Shown piece after piece: positions 9,426 to 18,930 of a stretch of DNA of 64,000 nucleotides. Each line of letters opens with the position of its first letter. Position 1 is the stretch's first letter. The notes under the pieces are model-generated. The model was given only the letters and a program-made list of their open reading frames with translations, was not told where the DNA came from and searched no databases. The stretch is taken from NCBI GenBank assembly GCA_040387515.1, contig JAZKDP010000006.1:1-64000 (forward strand), in the 5' to 3' direction. The position numbers were made by a program, and so were the translations under genes. This stretch comes from Methylotenera_A sp040387515 (GTDB taxonomy: Bacteria > Pseudomonadota > Gammaproteobacteria > Burkholderiales > Methylophilaceae).

Positions 9426-10175
9426 ATGCATTTAGAACAGCAAAATAACTGGTTATCGACCACATTAGGCCAATATCTCTTAAGTCATGAGCAAACGATG
9501 TATGACAAAAAAGTAGGGGATATATTTGGATTTAATGCGGTGCAGCTAGGATTGCCGCAAATGGATACGCTTAAGAATTCGCGTATTCCGCATTTGCTGC
9601 ATGTGGGAAATAGTACGGGAGCGGTATTTTGCGAAAGTGATTATTTGCCATTTGCAGAGAGTTGTATCGATTTGATTTGCCTGCCGCATGTATTGGAGTT
9701 TAGTGAAAATCCGCACCAAACATTACGTGAAGCAGAGCGTGTGCTGGTGCCAGAAGGGCATTTGATCTTAACCGGTTTTAATCCAATCAGTGCTTGGGGT
9801 TTAAAATATGCATTAAGCCAAGAAGATAATTATCCATGGAATGGGCAGTTTTTTACTTTATCGCGCATTAAAGATTGGTTGGCTTTACTGGGTTTGGAAT
9901 TTGTCAGTGGAGAAATGCATTGTTATGAGCCACCAATGAATAATCAAAAATGGTTGAATCGTTTTGCATTCATGGATAAGTTAGGTGGTCAATGGTGGCC
10001 AATGATGGGCGGTGTTTATTTTATAGTGGCTAAAAAACGCGTTGTTAATATGACGCTTTTAAAACCCAACTGGAAGAAAAGTTCGTTAAAATCTCGGTTG
10101 GCAGTCAATCAGTCGCAAAAAACAAAGCCTTACCAACAGCACCATTTAATTAAAAACAAGCATCAAATAGAATAG
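9426..10175 (+). CDS. SAM-dependent methyltransferase, YafS-like
   Basis: A class I methyltransferase of the type 11 group, 249 residues. The central block (SCIDLICLPHVLEFSENPHQTLREAERVL, then GHLILTGFNPISAWG) matches motifs II and III of such enzymes. Motif I is weak: where a GxGxG is expected the protein has LLHVGNSTGAVF, so cofactor binding needs a test. A basic tail of about 40 residues follows the domain. It holds the position of yafS between gloB and rnhA. Substrate is unknown. rnhA begins about 9 bases downstream, suggesting co-transcription. Confidence 0.8.
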   Translation: MHLEQQNNWLSTTLGQYLLSHEQTMYDKKVGDIFGFNAVQLGLPQMDTLKNSRIPHLLHVGNSTGAVFCESDYLPFAESCIDLICLPHVLEFSENPHQTLREAERVLVPEGHLILTGFNPISAWGLKYALSQEDNYPWNGQFFTLSRIKDWLALLGLEFVSGEMHCYEPPMNNQKWLNRFAFMDKLGGQWWPMMGGVYFIVAKKRVVNMTLLKPNWKKSSLKSRLAVNQSQKTKPYQQHHLIKNKHQIE

Positions 10176-10184
10176 TCATTGAAT

Positions 10185-10622
10185 ATGAATAATATAGTAG
10201 AGATTTATGCAGACGGCGCTTGTAAGGGAAACCCAGGCCCGGGCGGTTGGGGTGCATGGTTAATGTATGACGGCAAAGAAAAAACCTTAAGTGGCGGCGA
10301 GAAGCTGACAACCAATAATCGTATGGAGTTGACCGCTGTGATTCGCGCTTTGGAAGCGCTGAAAAAACCGTGTGTGGTGAAAGTGTATACCGATTCATCT
10401 TATGTGCAAAAAGGCATCAGTGAATGGATTGTTGGTTGGAAAGCGCGTAATTGGCGCACTGCAGATAAAAAGCCAGTGAAAAACGATGATTTATGGAAAG
10501 TGTTAGACGTGCTTGCCAATCAGCATAAAATAGAATGGATTTGGGTAAAAGGCCACGCTGGTAATGCTGGAAATGAACGAGCCGATGCGCTTGCCAATGA
10601 GGGTGTTGCAGCATTTTTGTAA
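10185..10622 (+). CDS. rnhA: Ribonuclease HI
   Basis: Degrades the RNA strand of RNA-DNA hybrids in the cytoplasm. The four catalytic acids fit Asp in YADGACKGNPGPGGWG, Glu in NRMELTAV, Asp in YTDSSYVQ and Asp in ERADALAN. The basic protrusion of RNase HI is present (GWKARNWRTADKKPVKN). I use the ATG at 10185 (MNNIVEIY); a TTG six bases upstream at 10179 is also open. dnaQ follows after 65 bases, as in many proteobacteria. Confidence 0.96.
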   Translation: MNNIVEIYADGACKGNPGPGGWGAWLMYDGKEKTLSGGEKLTTNNRMELTAVIRALEALKKPCVVKVYTDSSYVQKGISEWIVGWKARNWRTADKKPVKNDDLWKVLDVLANQHKIEWIWVKGHAGNAGNERADALANEGVAAFL

Positions 10623-10687
10623 CAGTAATGATATTAACCAAGCTGTAAAAGCTATCCGAAATTAAAAAAAACTGAATAATTAAAACC

Positions 10688-11368
10688 ATGCGCCAAATAT
10701 TCTTAGATACTGAAACCACGGGTTTATATCCTGCTCAAGGCCATCGTATTATTGAAATTGCTGCGATTGAGATGATTAATCGTCGACCGACCAATCAGCA
10801 TTTTCATATGTATTTAAATCCTCAGCGTGAGATCGATCCTGCTGCGCAAGAAGTGCATGGGATTACGCTAGAGTTTTTACAGGACAAGCCACTGTTTGCC
10901 GCAATTGCCGAAGAATTCCTCAACTTTATTGATGGCTCAGAATTAATTATTCACAATGCACCGTTTGATGTGGGCTTTTTAAATAGCGAGCTTGGTCATA
11001 TCGGGCTACAGCCAATTGAAACGTTTTGCGATAAAATCACCGATACACTGAGAATGGCTAAAGATTCGCGGCCAGGACAGCGAAATAACTTAGATGCCTT
11101 GTGCCGACATTTCGGTATTGATAATGCTAGACGCACCTTGCACGGCGCTTTGCTGGATGCGGAGTTGCTGGCCGAAGTGTACATGGCCATGACGCGTGGA
11201 CAGAATAGCTTGATGATGGACTTGGTGCAGCCTCAGCCGACTATGCATATGCTGAAGGGAGATACAGGCCCGAGAGTGCTAAAAGTAGTGAAGGCTGATG
11301 CATCCGAATTAGCAGCACATGAGGAATATATAAGTGGCCTTGTTAAATCTGGTGCCAAGTTATGGTAA
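10688..11368 (+). CDS. dnaQ: DNA polymerase III epsilon subunit (3'-5' exonuclease)
   Basis: Proofreading subunit of the replicative polymerase. Exonuclease motifs are clear: DTETTG at residues 7-12, HNAPFDVGFLN, and HGALLDAELLAEVY near 160. After the nuclease domain GQNSLMMDL fits a beta-clamp binding motif. The C-terminal tail, which in E. coli binds the alpha subunit, is short but present. Length (226) is slightly below the usual 235-245. The rfb cluster begins 82 bases downstream. Confidence 0.96.
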   Translation: MRQIFLDTETTGLYPAQGHRIIEIAAIEMINRRPTNQHFHMYLNPQREIDPAAQEVHGITLEFLQDKPLFAAIAEEFLNFIDGSELIIHNAPFDVGFLNSELGHIGLQPIETFCDKITDTLRMAKDSRPGQRNNLDALCRHFGIDNARRTLHGALLDAELLAEVYMAMTRGQNSLMMDLVQPQPTMHMLKGDTGPRVLKVVKADASELAAHEEYISGLVKSGAKLW

Positions 11369-11450
11369 TTTTAAGCCACAGTAGATAGAGTAATAATTAA
11401 TAATAGTTTTATAACAACTAAGTAGACATCTAAAGTTAGGTTTTAATCAC

Positions 11451-12533
11451 ATGAAAAATTGCATCATCGTTACAGGCGGCGCAGGTTTTATTGGCAGTAA
11501 TTTTGTTTTAAATTGGGTAAAAGGGCAATATGGACAATGTATCAATTTAGACAAACTTACCTATGCAGGTAATTTAGCTAATTTGGCCGATATACAACAA
11601 AATTCGGAGCATGTGTTCGTGCAAGGCGATATTGGAGATAGAGCCATTGTTGATACACTTTTAAAAGAATATCAGCCGCGCGCGATAGTCAATTTTGCAG
11701 CCGAAAGTCATGTGGATCGCTCGATTCATGCACCAGGCGAATTTATTCAAACCAATATTGTAGGCACATTTAATTTGTTGGAAGCAACACGCGCTTACTG
11801 GAATGAATTAAATGATGCTGACAAAAGTAGTTTTAGATTCTTGCATGTGTCTACCGATGAAGTTTATGGCTCACTAAGCGCGACAGACTCTGCATTTAAA
11901 GAAACCAACCCATACGAACCTAATAGCCCATATTCTGCATCTAAAGCAGCTTCTGATCATTTGGTGCGCGCTTATCATCACACATACGGCATGCCGATGT
12001 TGACGACGAATTGTTCTAATAACTATGGCCCGTATCATTTCCCAGAGAAACTTATTCCATTGGTGATTCACCATGCATTAAATGGCAAATCGCTACCGAT
12101 TTATGGCAATGGTAGCAACGTGCGTGATTGGTTATATGTAGAAGATCACTGCAGTGCGATTCGCCGTGTGTTAGAGGCTGGCAAAGTTGGTGAAACTTAC
12201 AATATTGGCGGATGGAATGAAAAAACCAATCTGGAGGTTGTACATACATTATGCGATATTTTGGATAAAGAGAAACCAAAACAATCAGGTAGCTATCGCG
12301 ACCAAATCACTTATGTGACAGATAGACCGGGGCATGACCAGCGCTATGCCATCGATGCCACTAAAATCGAGCGTGAACTGGGTTGGAAGCCAGCCGAAAC
12401 GTTTGAAACAGGTATTCAAAAAACGGTGAAATGGTATTTAACTCATCAAGATTGGGTGAATAATGTGACCAGTGGTGAATATAAAAACTGGGTAAATAAA
12501 AACTACAAAGAACGTGGTGAGGAGTTAGCATGA
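11451..12533 (+). CDS. rfbB: dTDP-glucose 4,6-dehydratase
   Basis: Second enzyme of dTDP-L-rhamnose synthesis: converts dTDP-glucose to dTDP-4-keto-6-deoxyglucose using bound NAD. It is an extended SDR with GGAGFIGSNF at the N-terminus, STDEVYGSL (catalytic Thr-Asp-Glu) and YSASKA with the SDR Tyr and Lys. Length 360 is normal. It is the first gene of rfbBACD; the stop overlaps the rfbA start by four bases (ATGA), so translation is coupled. Confidence 0.97.
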   Translation: MKNCIIVTGGAGFIGSNFVLNWVKGQYGQCINLDKLTYAGNLANLADIQQNSEHVFVQGDIGDRAIVDTLLKEYQPRAIVNFAAESHVDRSIHAPGEFIQTNIVGTFNLLEATRAYWNELNDADKSSFRFLHVSTDEVYGSLSATDSAFKETNPYEPNSPYSASKAASDHLVRAYHHTYGMPMLTTNCSNNYGPYHFPEKLIPLVIHHALNGKSLPIYGNGSNVRDWLYVEDHCSAIRRVLEAGKVGETYNIGGWNEKTNLEVVHTLCDILDKEKPKQSGSYRDQITYVTDRPGHDQRYAIDATKIERELGWKPAETFETGIQKTVKWYLTHQDWVNNVTSGEYKNWVNKNYKERGEELA

Positions 12534-13405
12534 AAGGTATTGTTTTAGCCGGCGGCTCAGGCACGCGCCTGTATCCAGTGACGCAAGTGGTTTCTAAACA
12601 GTTGCTGCCTGTTTACGATAAGCCGATGATTTATTATCCATTATCTGCGTTGATGTTGGCAGGGATACGTGAAGTATTAATCATCTCTACTCCGCAAGAT
12701 ACGCCGCGCTTTCAAGAGTTGTTAGGCGATGGCACACAGTGGGGAATGGATATTCAATACGCGGTACAACCATCACCAGACGGTTTGGCACAAGCGTTTA
12801 TTATTGGTGAGCAATTTATTGGCAACGACCCTTGTGCATTAGTGCTGGGCGATAATATTTTTTATGGTCACGAATTAGCCTTAATGGCACAAAATGCGGC
12901 AAAACGTACGCAAGGTGCTACTGTTTTTGCTTATCCTGTACATGACCCTGAACGTTATGGTGTGGTGGAATTTGATGCAGAAGGTAAAGCTGTTAGTTTA
13001 GAAGAGAAGCCTAAGTCGCCTAAATCGCGTTATGCGGTCACAGGTTTGTATTTTTACGACAATCGCGTGGTGGAAATTGCCAAGAATATGAAGCCATCCG
13101 CACGCGGTGAGTTGGAAATTACCGATGTGAATCGTCAATACTTAGAATGGGGTGATTTGCAAGTAGAGGTGATGGGTCGCGGTATGGCTTGGTTAGATAC
13201 GGGAACGCATGAATCACTATTGGAAGCAGGCACCTTTATCCAAACAATTGAAAAACGCCAAGGATTAAAAATCGCTTGCCCAGAAGAGATTGCTTACCGC
13301 ATGGGGTTTGTCGATGCGACACAATTAGAAGTTTTGGCGAATAAGTATGCGAAAAATGGCTATGGACAATACCTTAAATTATTACTGACGGAACAGGTGT
13401 TTTAA
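12530..13405 (+). CDS. rfbA: Glucose-1-phosphate thymidylyltransferase
   Basis: First enzyme of dTDP-L-rhamnose synthesis: glucose-1-phosphate plus dTTP to dTDP-glucose. The nucleotidyltransferase signature GGSGTRLYPVT is at residues 8-18, followed by KQLLPVYDKPMIYYPLS; LVLGDNIFYG carries a metal-binding Asp and EEKPKSPKSRYAVTG is the sugar-binding region. Length 291 is normal. The start overlaps rfbB, and the stop overlaps the rfbC start (TAATG). Confidence 0.97.
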   Translation: MKGIVLAGGSGTRLYPVTQVVSKQLLPVYDKPMIYYPLSALMLAGIREVLIISTPQDTPRFQELLGDGTQWGMDIQYAVQPSPDGLAQAFIIGEQFIGNDPCALVLGDNIFYGHELALMAQNAAKRTQGATVFAYPVHDPERYGVVEFDAEGKAVSLEEKPKSPKSRYAVTGLYFYDNRVVEIAKNMKPSARGELEITDVNRQYLEWGDLQVEVMGRGMAWLDTGTHESLLEAGTFIQTIEKRQGLKIACPEEIAYRMGFVDATQLEVLANKYAKNGYGQYLKLLLTEQVF

Positions 13406-13950
13406 TGCAGATTATTAGAACCAGTATTCCAGAGGTTATTATTTTTGAACCCAAAGTATTTGGCGATGAAAGAGGGTTCTTCTTCGAAAGTTTTAATGCA
13501 AAAGTGTTTGAACAAGCAACAGGTTTAAATGTAAATTTTGTGCAAGATAACCACTCGAAATCGGCTAAAAACGTATTGCGGGGATTGCATTATCAGATTG
13601 AACAAGCACAAGGTAAATTGGTACGCGTCACACAAGGCGAAGTGTTTGATGTAGCGGTTGATTTACGTGAGTCTTCAGCTACTTTTGGACAATGGGAAGG
13701 CACACGCTTATCTGGTGAAAATAAACGCCAGATGTGGATTCCACCTGGCTTTGCACATGGTTTTTTAGTCTTGTCTGAAACCGCTGAATTTTTGTATAAA
13801 ACAACCGATTTCTATGCGCCGAAGCATGAATGTTGTCTTAAATGGGATGACCCAAGTGTAGCAATTGAATGGCCTTTGCAAGATACACCAATACTATCGG
13901 GTAAAGATAATGTCGGTTTAAGTTTGCAAGATGCTAAAAAATTTACTTAG
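13405..13950 (+). CDS. rfbC: dTDP-4-dehydrorhamnose 3,5-epimerase
   Basis: Third step: epimerises C3 and C5 of dTDP-4-keto-6-deoxyglucose. The cupin-type fold shows FFESFNAKVF, QDNHSKSAKNVLRGLHYQ with the catalytic His, and PPGFAHGFLVLSE. Length 181 is typical. It overlaps rfbA by one base and is followed by rfbD after 18 bases. Confidence 0.97.
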   Translation: MQIIRTSIPEVIIFEPKVFGDERGFFFESFNAKVFEQATGLNVNFVQDNHSKSAKNVLRGLHYQIEQAQGKLVRVTQGEVFDVAVDLRESSATFGQWEGTRLSGENKRQMWIPPGFAHGFLVLSETAEFLYKTTDFYAPKHECCLKWDDPSVAIEWPLQDTPILSGKDNVGLSLQDAKKFT

Positions 13951-13968
13951 ACACACATAATTAAAAAA

Positions 13969-14868
13969 ATGAAAAAGATTTTACTAACTGGCGTGAACGG
14001 GCAGGTCGGCCATGCGCTACAAAATAGATTAACGCAACATGAAGTGATTGCGTTAAACCGTGAGCAACTAGATTTAAGCGATAGCGCTGCAATCCGCCGC
14101 GTTGTACAGATGATTCAGCCAGATTTAATCATTAACCCAGCAGCATATACTGCGGTTGATAAAGCAGAAATAGAACCCGATTTAGCCTATGCGATCAATG
14201 CGATTGCGCCGCAGGTTTTGGCTGAAGAAGCGGCTAAATTGAATGTAGCGCTGATACATTTCTCAACGGATTATGTATACGATGGCTCAAAAACCAGTGC
14301 TTATATTGAAACTGACGTGGTTAATCCATTAAGTATTTATGGTAAAAGCAAGCTTGCAGGTGAGAATGCAATCGTTGCAGTGGGATTGCCGCATTTAATT
14401 CTACGTACCAGCTGGGTTTATGGCGCTTATGGCAAAAACTTTTTAAAGACGATTATTCGTTTGGCAAGCGAGCGTGAGAGCTTACGCATTGTGGCTGATC
14501 AATATGGAGCACCAACCAGTAGCGAGAGTATTGCAGACGCTGTCGCTTCATTATTAACCGCATGGCAACCGAAAAATATAAGCCAAACGGGTGTTTATCA
14601 TTTAACCAATCAAGGTAAAACTTCTTGGCATGGCTTTAGCTGTGCGATAGTGGATGAATATAATCGGTTGGTAGTCAGCAAGAATTTGCCACCACTTAAA
14701 GCAAGTGTGGAAAATATTGCGGGGATTACGACTGCAGAGTATCCAACACCGGCGGTGCGTCCTGCCAATTCAAGTTTGAATAATGATCAATTGAATCAGG
14801 TGTTTAATGTGGCGTTGCCAGATTGGCAGACAGGTTTGCAACAAGTTATGCAGTCAATTAAGCTTTAA
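13969..14868 (+). CDS. rfbD: dTDP-4-dehydrorhamnose reductase
   Basis: Last step: NAD(P)H reduction to dTDP-L-rhamnose, the donor for surface polysaccharide. SDR-type with GVNGQVGHAL near the N-terminus, STDYVYDG, and the YGKSK catalytic Tyr/Lys motif. Length 299 is normal. It closes the rfbBACD unit and converges on queD with only 29 bases between; I see no clear terminator there. No rhamnosyltransferase gene is nearby. Confidence 0.96.
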   Translation: MKKILLTGVNGQVGHALQNRLTQHEVIALNREQLDLSDSAAIRRVVQMIQPDLIINPAAYTAVDKAEIEPDLAYAINAIAPQVLAEEAAKLNVALIHFSTDYVYDGSKTSAYIETDVVNPLSIYGKSKLAGENAIVAVGLPHLILRTSWVYGAYGKNFLKTIIRLASERESLRIVADQYGAPTSSESIADAVASLLTAWQPKNISQTGVYHLTNQGKTSWHGFSCAIVDEYNRLVVSKNLPPLKASVENIAGITTAEYPTPAVRPANSSLNNDQLNQVFNVALPDWQTGLQQVMQSIKL

Positions 14869-14897
14869 ATTAGCAAACTTTAATTTGGCCGAATAAG

Positions 14898-15338
14898 TTA
14901 ACTCAGTGCATCAGCCCAGCTATTCGGTGTTTCATACAGCCTCACACGCTCTAACTTCAAGTGGTTACCATAAATATCTTTGTACTGGTTTTTTAGAATT
15001 TTGAATGCTTCAGCGGCCATGTTCTCTGCTGTTGGCACGGTAGAAAAGACCACTGTCTTATGATTGAGTAATGAGTTCAAGAAGTTAAGTACTTCCAGAT
15101 CATCTTTAAATACTAAAAAGGCATGATCCCAAACATCTACTACGCTTTCGCGCGCGATGCGTTTCACATCAGAAAAATCCATCACCATACCACTTTCGGA
15201 TACGTTGTCTTGCGAAATAATATCGCCAGATAAGGTAATTTCTAATGTATAACGATGCCCATGCAGATTGCGGCATTGGCTTTTATGAGAAGGAATGCGA
15301 TGTCCTGCATCAAATTCTAAACGAGTGGTAATTTGCAT
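14898..15338 (-). CDS. queD: 6-carboxy-5,6,7,8-tetrahydropterin synthase
   Basis: Acts early in queuosine synthesis, converting 7,8-dihydroneopterin triphosphate to 6-carboxytetrahydropterin. The PTPS fold shows zinc-binding His residues in FDAGHRI and NLHGHRYTLEI, the catalytic Cys in SQCRNLHGH, DHAFL, and the substrate-binding Glu in PTAENMA. Length 146 is slightly above QueD of E. coli. It starts 16 bases after the EAL gene, leaving no room for a preQ1 riboswitch, so it is probably transcribed with that gene. queG, a later step of the same pathway, is at 41.4-42.5 kb. Confidence 0.92.
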   Translation of the reverse strand: MQITTRLEFDAGHRIPSHKSQCRNLHGHRYTLEITLSGDIISQDNVSESGMVMDFSDVKRIARESVVDVWDHAFLVFKDDLEVLNFLNSLLNHKTVVFSTVPTAENMAAEAFKILKNQYKDIYGNHLKLERVRLYETPNSWADALS

Positions 15339-15354
15339 CTGGCTATTATAGCAT

Positions 15355-17121
15355 TTAGGTAGGTTGGTGCTGTTTTGCCCATGCTACAAACTGTTCAAAT
15401 GGCATGGGTTTTGCAAAATAATACCCCTGGCATTTATGAATTTTCATTTGTTTGATTAAGTCTAAACAGTCTTTATCTTCAACACCTTCGGCCAGGACTT
15501 CTTTACCTAAACTATTGGCAAGCATAGCGATTGATTTGACGATTTCGAAATCATCGGCTGAATGTTTAATATCACGCACAAAAGATTGATCAATTTTAAT
15601 TAAATCAATCGGCATCGACCGTAATCGTGAAAGAGAAGAGAATCCTGTACCAAAATCATCCAGCGCCAGTCTGAAACCAGCATCAGATAATGATTGAATA
15701 ACCGACAGAGAAGTTTCGTTGTATTCTAAAAAACCGTTTTCAGTGATTTCAAGCACAATATCCTGCGGTGAAATTTTCCATAAAGCCATCGTCTGCAGCA
15801 ATAAGTGCCGTAATTCGATGTCGTATAAATCTTCTGCGCGTAGGTTAATGGTTAAATAAATGGGTAAATCGTGTTCATGTATCAATTCGCTCGCGTATCG
15901 GCAGGCAGAGTTGATTAACCAGCGTGTGAATAATTTTCCTTTGCCCACCTTGTTTAAAATTTCGATGGTCACACTGGGATAAATGTTATCTCCCGTATCG
16001 TCACACCAGCGCAATAACAGTTCGGCGCCAGCACAAGTCGAGTGATTAAGGTCAACAATTGGCTGAAAAAATAGTGTTAAGTTGTCCGTTGAAAAAGCAT
16101 CTAATACTTTGTTTTCTAAGTCATTTTGTAGTTGTAACTCTTCTTCGATGGATGCTGAGTATTTGACAAATTGTTGATGTTTTGCAATAGCATTTTCTAG
16201 TGCTGACTTAGCATTTGCATATAAATCAAGGCTATTTTTTGCCGGTTTTTGTATCACTGCAGCGCCGGCAAACGGAGTAACAAGAACAGAGTCATGCTCA
16301 TCTAACAGCAAGATATCTTCAAAGGCACGATTTATTTTGGCGGCAAGTAAGTCAAGGTTGCTTGTATTGTTTAAATCGGCTATTAATAAATCAAACTGTA
16401 AGTTCCCACTATGAAACAAAATAATGTCCGTTGAGATATTTTTTTTGAGAATAGATGCGATTTTTTGACTTAAATTAATTGTGACAATATGCGAAAAAAT
16501 AGGACTGTTTCTGGCAATTTGAAATTGAATCGAAAATAAGGCGATGAGTTGATTATTGCTAGCTTTATTAATTGTTTTTTCTATAAAACTTAATATTTGA
16601 TTCGCATTCGGTAATTGCGTGTGCGTATCAAAGTTGAGTGAATAATTAAGCTGATGTTGCTGATATTGTTGCGTCGTTTCTGCAACCATATCAAACAAAA
16701 ATAAATGTAATTTCTTAGTATTTTCTTTACTAAAGAGTGAGTTAGATTCAAAACAGCTCAGGCAGTTAAGTATATTTTGTATGCTGAAGCTGTTTTGGAT
16801 AGCATTTAGCCATAAAAATATCAGTTGATTAATATGCTGTGAAAACTGACTTAAGTTTAAATTTTTTTGCCAATCATTCAGTGCTTTTTTAAGGTCAATC
16901 AAAAAGACATTATTGTGATTTTCTTTTAAAGAAACACATTTCTGTAGTGCTTCAGAATTAACGTTGAGATTGGCAAATAATGACTTCTGATTAAGCGAGT
17001 AATGATTCAGCTTGTGTGCGATTTCTTGCTCGGTATAAGCAATTTCAATTTCTAATGGCTGTTCAGTTTCGGATAGTTCTTTAGTGCGAATGCTATCTGC
17101 CATTTTGTTATTTATTAACAT
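15355..17121 (-). CDS. EAL-domain protein with degenerate GGDEF domain (probable c-di-GMP phosphodiesterase)
   Basis: Likely hydrolyses cyclic di-GMP. Residues 1-160 are a helical region I do not recognise. A GGDEF-like fold follows (about 165-330) in which the signature is lost, so no cyclase activity is expected. The EAL domain covers about 340-585 and keeps the main metal and catalytic residues: Glu in AELLLRW (ELL in place of EAL), Asn in INLRAEDL, EITENG, DDFGTGFSSL, KIDQSFV and AEGVED. No membrane segment is evident, so it is probably cytoplasmic. Two ATG starts (17121, 17103) are possible. It sits between an HD-GYP gene 40 bases upstream and queD 16 bases downstream. Confidence 0.9.
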   Translation of the reverse strand: MLINNKMADSIRTKELSETEQPLEIEIAYTEQEIAHKLNHYSLNQKSLFANLNVNSEALQKCVSLKENHNNVFLIDLKKALNDWQKNLNLSQFSQHINQLIFLWLNAIQNSFSIQNILNCLSCFESNSLFSKENTKKLHLFLFDMVAETTQQYQQHQLNYSLNFDTHTQLPNANQILSFIEKTINKASNNQLIALFSIQFQIARNSPIFSHIVTINLSQKIASILKKNISTDIILFHSGNLQFDLLIADLNNTSNLDLLAAKINRAFEDILLLDEHDSVLVTPFAGAAVIQKPAKNSLDLYANAKSALENAIAKHQQFVKYSASIEEELQLQNDLENKVLDAFSTDNLTLFFQPIVDLNHSTCAGAELLLRWCDDTGDNIYPSVTIEILNKVGKGKLFTRWLINSACRYASELIHEHDLPIYLTINLRAEDLYDIELRHLLLQTMALWKISPQDIVLEITENGFLEYNETSLSVIQSLSDAGFRLALDDFGTGFSSLSRLRSMPIDLIKIDQSFVRDIKHSADDFEIVKSIAMLANSLGKEVLAEGVEDKDCLDLIKQMKIHKCQGYYFAKPMPFEQFVAWAKQHQPT

Positions 17122-17161
17122 GCGATTAATTGAAGGCGATGGCCTACTGTTGAATAATCAA

Positions 17162-18760
17162 TCAAAGATAAAAGTCATTGGGATTCAAGCCGTAGCTGTC
17201 GGGTGCGAGGCTGTTGACAATTTTGTACGCTTCGCCAGATGGAGTGCTGGGGTTGTTGAGTAGATTCAGTATCACAGGCGCATCGTAACGTACTTTATCG
17301 GAGTCTAGCAGTAACATCAGGCGCGGCAATAATCGCCTGACCTGATTTTGCTGAATCACGACGGCAACTTCGCCAGTGTTGAGCTCTACCAATGAGCTGA
17401 CTGGATACATACCCATAAACTGTACTAATTGATCAATCAATTCTGCACTAAATTGCTTGCCACTTAACTGATGTATTTCATCTAAAGCCTGTTGATGAAA
17501 CACAGCTCTGGCATAACTTTTATGACTTGTTAAGGCGCAGTAAGTATCAATTAATCCAGAAATTTGTGATACAAGGCCGATTTGATTGCCTTTTAACTGA
17601 TAGGGATAGCCGCTGCCATCAATGCGTTCATGATGTTGAGCGACCAAAAATATGGTCGTATTGGATATATCTGGTGTAGTTTCTAAAATTTTCAGGCTTT
17701 CATCAACGTGCTTTTTGGCATGCTCGTATTCTTCACGCGTCAGTTTGCCTTCTTTCAATAAGATATCGGCAGAGATTTTAACTTTACCAATATCTTGTAA
17801 TAAACCTGCTAAACCGAGTTCTTTGATTTGTTTTTTTGATAACGCTAAAAAATTAGCAAAAGCCATCAAAGTAATCGAAACATTTAAAGCATGGTTATAG
17901 GCGTAATCGTCAGTTTTTTTTAATTTTGCTAACCACAGTAAAGCGTCTGGTGTGCGGCCAATACTTTCGACCATACTATCTAAAATTTCACTGACAGCGG
18001 TTAAATCAAGATTTTGCTCATTGGCGACTGATTCAAAAATATCACGTGTTGCAATTTGAGATTGCTCATAAACGGGCGCTATCGCTAAGATTTCATTTTC
18101 AACGGGCGAGTCTTCCTCAAAAATCGTGATTCTATAGCCATCATCATCTACAGCTTGTCTAGATTTAGCATCTGTAGGGTGGTTAATAGAATTTTTAGCT
18201 TTATTCCGTTTATGAAATAAGCCAGCAATAAATCCACTGAGATCTTCTACTAATTGGTGGGTCACAGATTTCTGATGAGAGTCTGGCGAATGAGAGTAGG
18301 GTAGCGCTTCCTGTGCGGCAGTATTTGCGCCATGGCGCATGTTATATGCAGTGCTATCTCTATTGCTATTGGACATTGCATTTTGCTTGGGTTGGTAGTT
18401 TTTTACTTCTTTTAAGACATCTAAAAATGAAGTTTTATTGCTGTGCGGTGCTGATTGATTGTTATATATTTGCTTGTCAGTAAGTATGCTATTCGGATTT
18501 TTTAACTTAATGACAGAGCCTTCACGCTTGATAGCTGTATTTTGTTTGGCGGGTGCAATAAATTGATCACCAGCTGACTTTGTGCGATCAACATAAACAA
18601 ACTGGCAAATAGATATGAGAGTGTCGAAATCAGATTGATCATCTAGCAAAAAACCTTGCAACATAAAAGGCGTACCTATCCACGGCCTATCCAGCTCCGT
18701 AATATACATACCCAGCGCCAATCTTGTTACTTCTACCTGTTCTCTTTTTAAATCAATCAT
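17162..18760 (-). CDS. HD-GYP domain protein with DUF3391 N-terminus
   Basis: A member of the HD-GYP family, whose active forms hydrolyse cyclic di-GMP. The first 110 residues match DUF3391 (LALGMYITELDRPWIGTPF, FVYVDRTKS). A polar, Ser/Asn-rich linker leads to the HD-GYP domain at about 275-470, with HALNVSI, HHERIDGSGYP and LIDTYCAL. The HD motif itself reads LLQDIGK: Gln322 replaces the metal-binding His while Asp323 stays. Some DUF3391 proteins share changes at this site, so activity is uncertain. Length 532 exceeds the common 400 because of the linker. It is the first gene of an apparent minus-strand unit with the EAL gene and queD. Confidence 0.9.
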   Translation of the reverse strand: MIDLKREQVEVTRLALGMYITELDRPWIGTPFMLQGFLLDDQSDFDTLISICQFVYVDRTKSAGDQFIAPAKQNTAIKREGSVIKLKNPNSILTDKQIYNNQSAPHSNKTSFLDVLKEVKNYQPKQNAMSNSNRDSTAYNMRHGANTAAQEALPYSHSPDSHQKSVTHQLVEDLSGFIAGLFHKRNKAKNSINHPTDAKSRQAVDDDGYRITIFEEDSPVENEILAIAPVYEQSQIATRDIFESVANEQNLDLTAVSEILDSMVESIGRTPDALLWLAKLKKTDDYAYNHALNVSITLMAFANFLALSKKQIKELGLAGLLQDIGKVKISADILLKEGKLTREEYEHAKKHVDESLKILETTPDISNTTIFLVAQHHERIDGSGYPYQLKGNQIGLVSQISGLIDTYCALTSHKSYARAVFHQQALDEIHQLSGKQFSAELIDQLVQFMGMYPVSSLVELNTGEVAVVIQQNQVRRLLPRLMLLLDSDKVRYDAPVILNLLNNPSTPSGEAYKIVNSLAPDSYGLNPNDFYL

Positions 18761-18930
18761 TTTTAATTTTAGGTATGAAAATAAAGTGAATTTGGATATT
18801 GACTATATAACATATAGATTCAATTGGGGATGTTAAATGATAATTGCTGGTAAGTGAAGTCTAACAAGCGAGTTCGTGCGTATGTCGTGGATAGAGAAGC
18901 TTGAAGTTTATATACATTGCCAGTACCTAA

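Noticed and set aside
15339..15354. preQ1 riboswitch before queD
   Set aside because: The spacer is only 16 bases.
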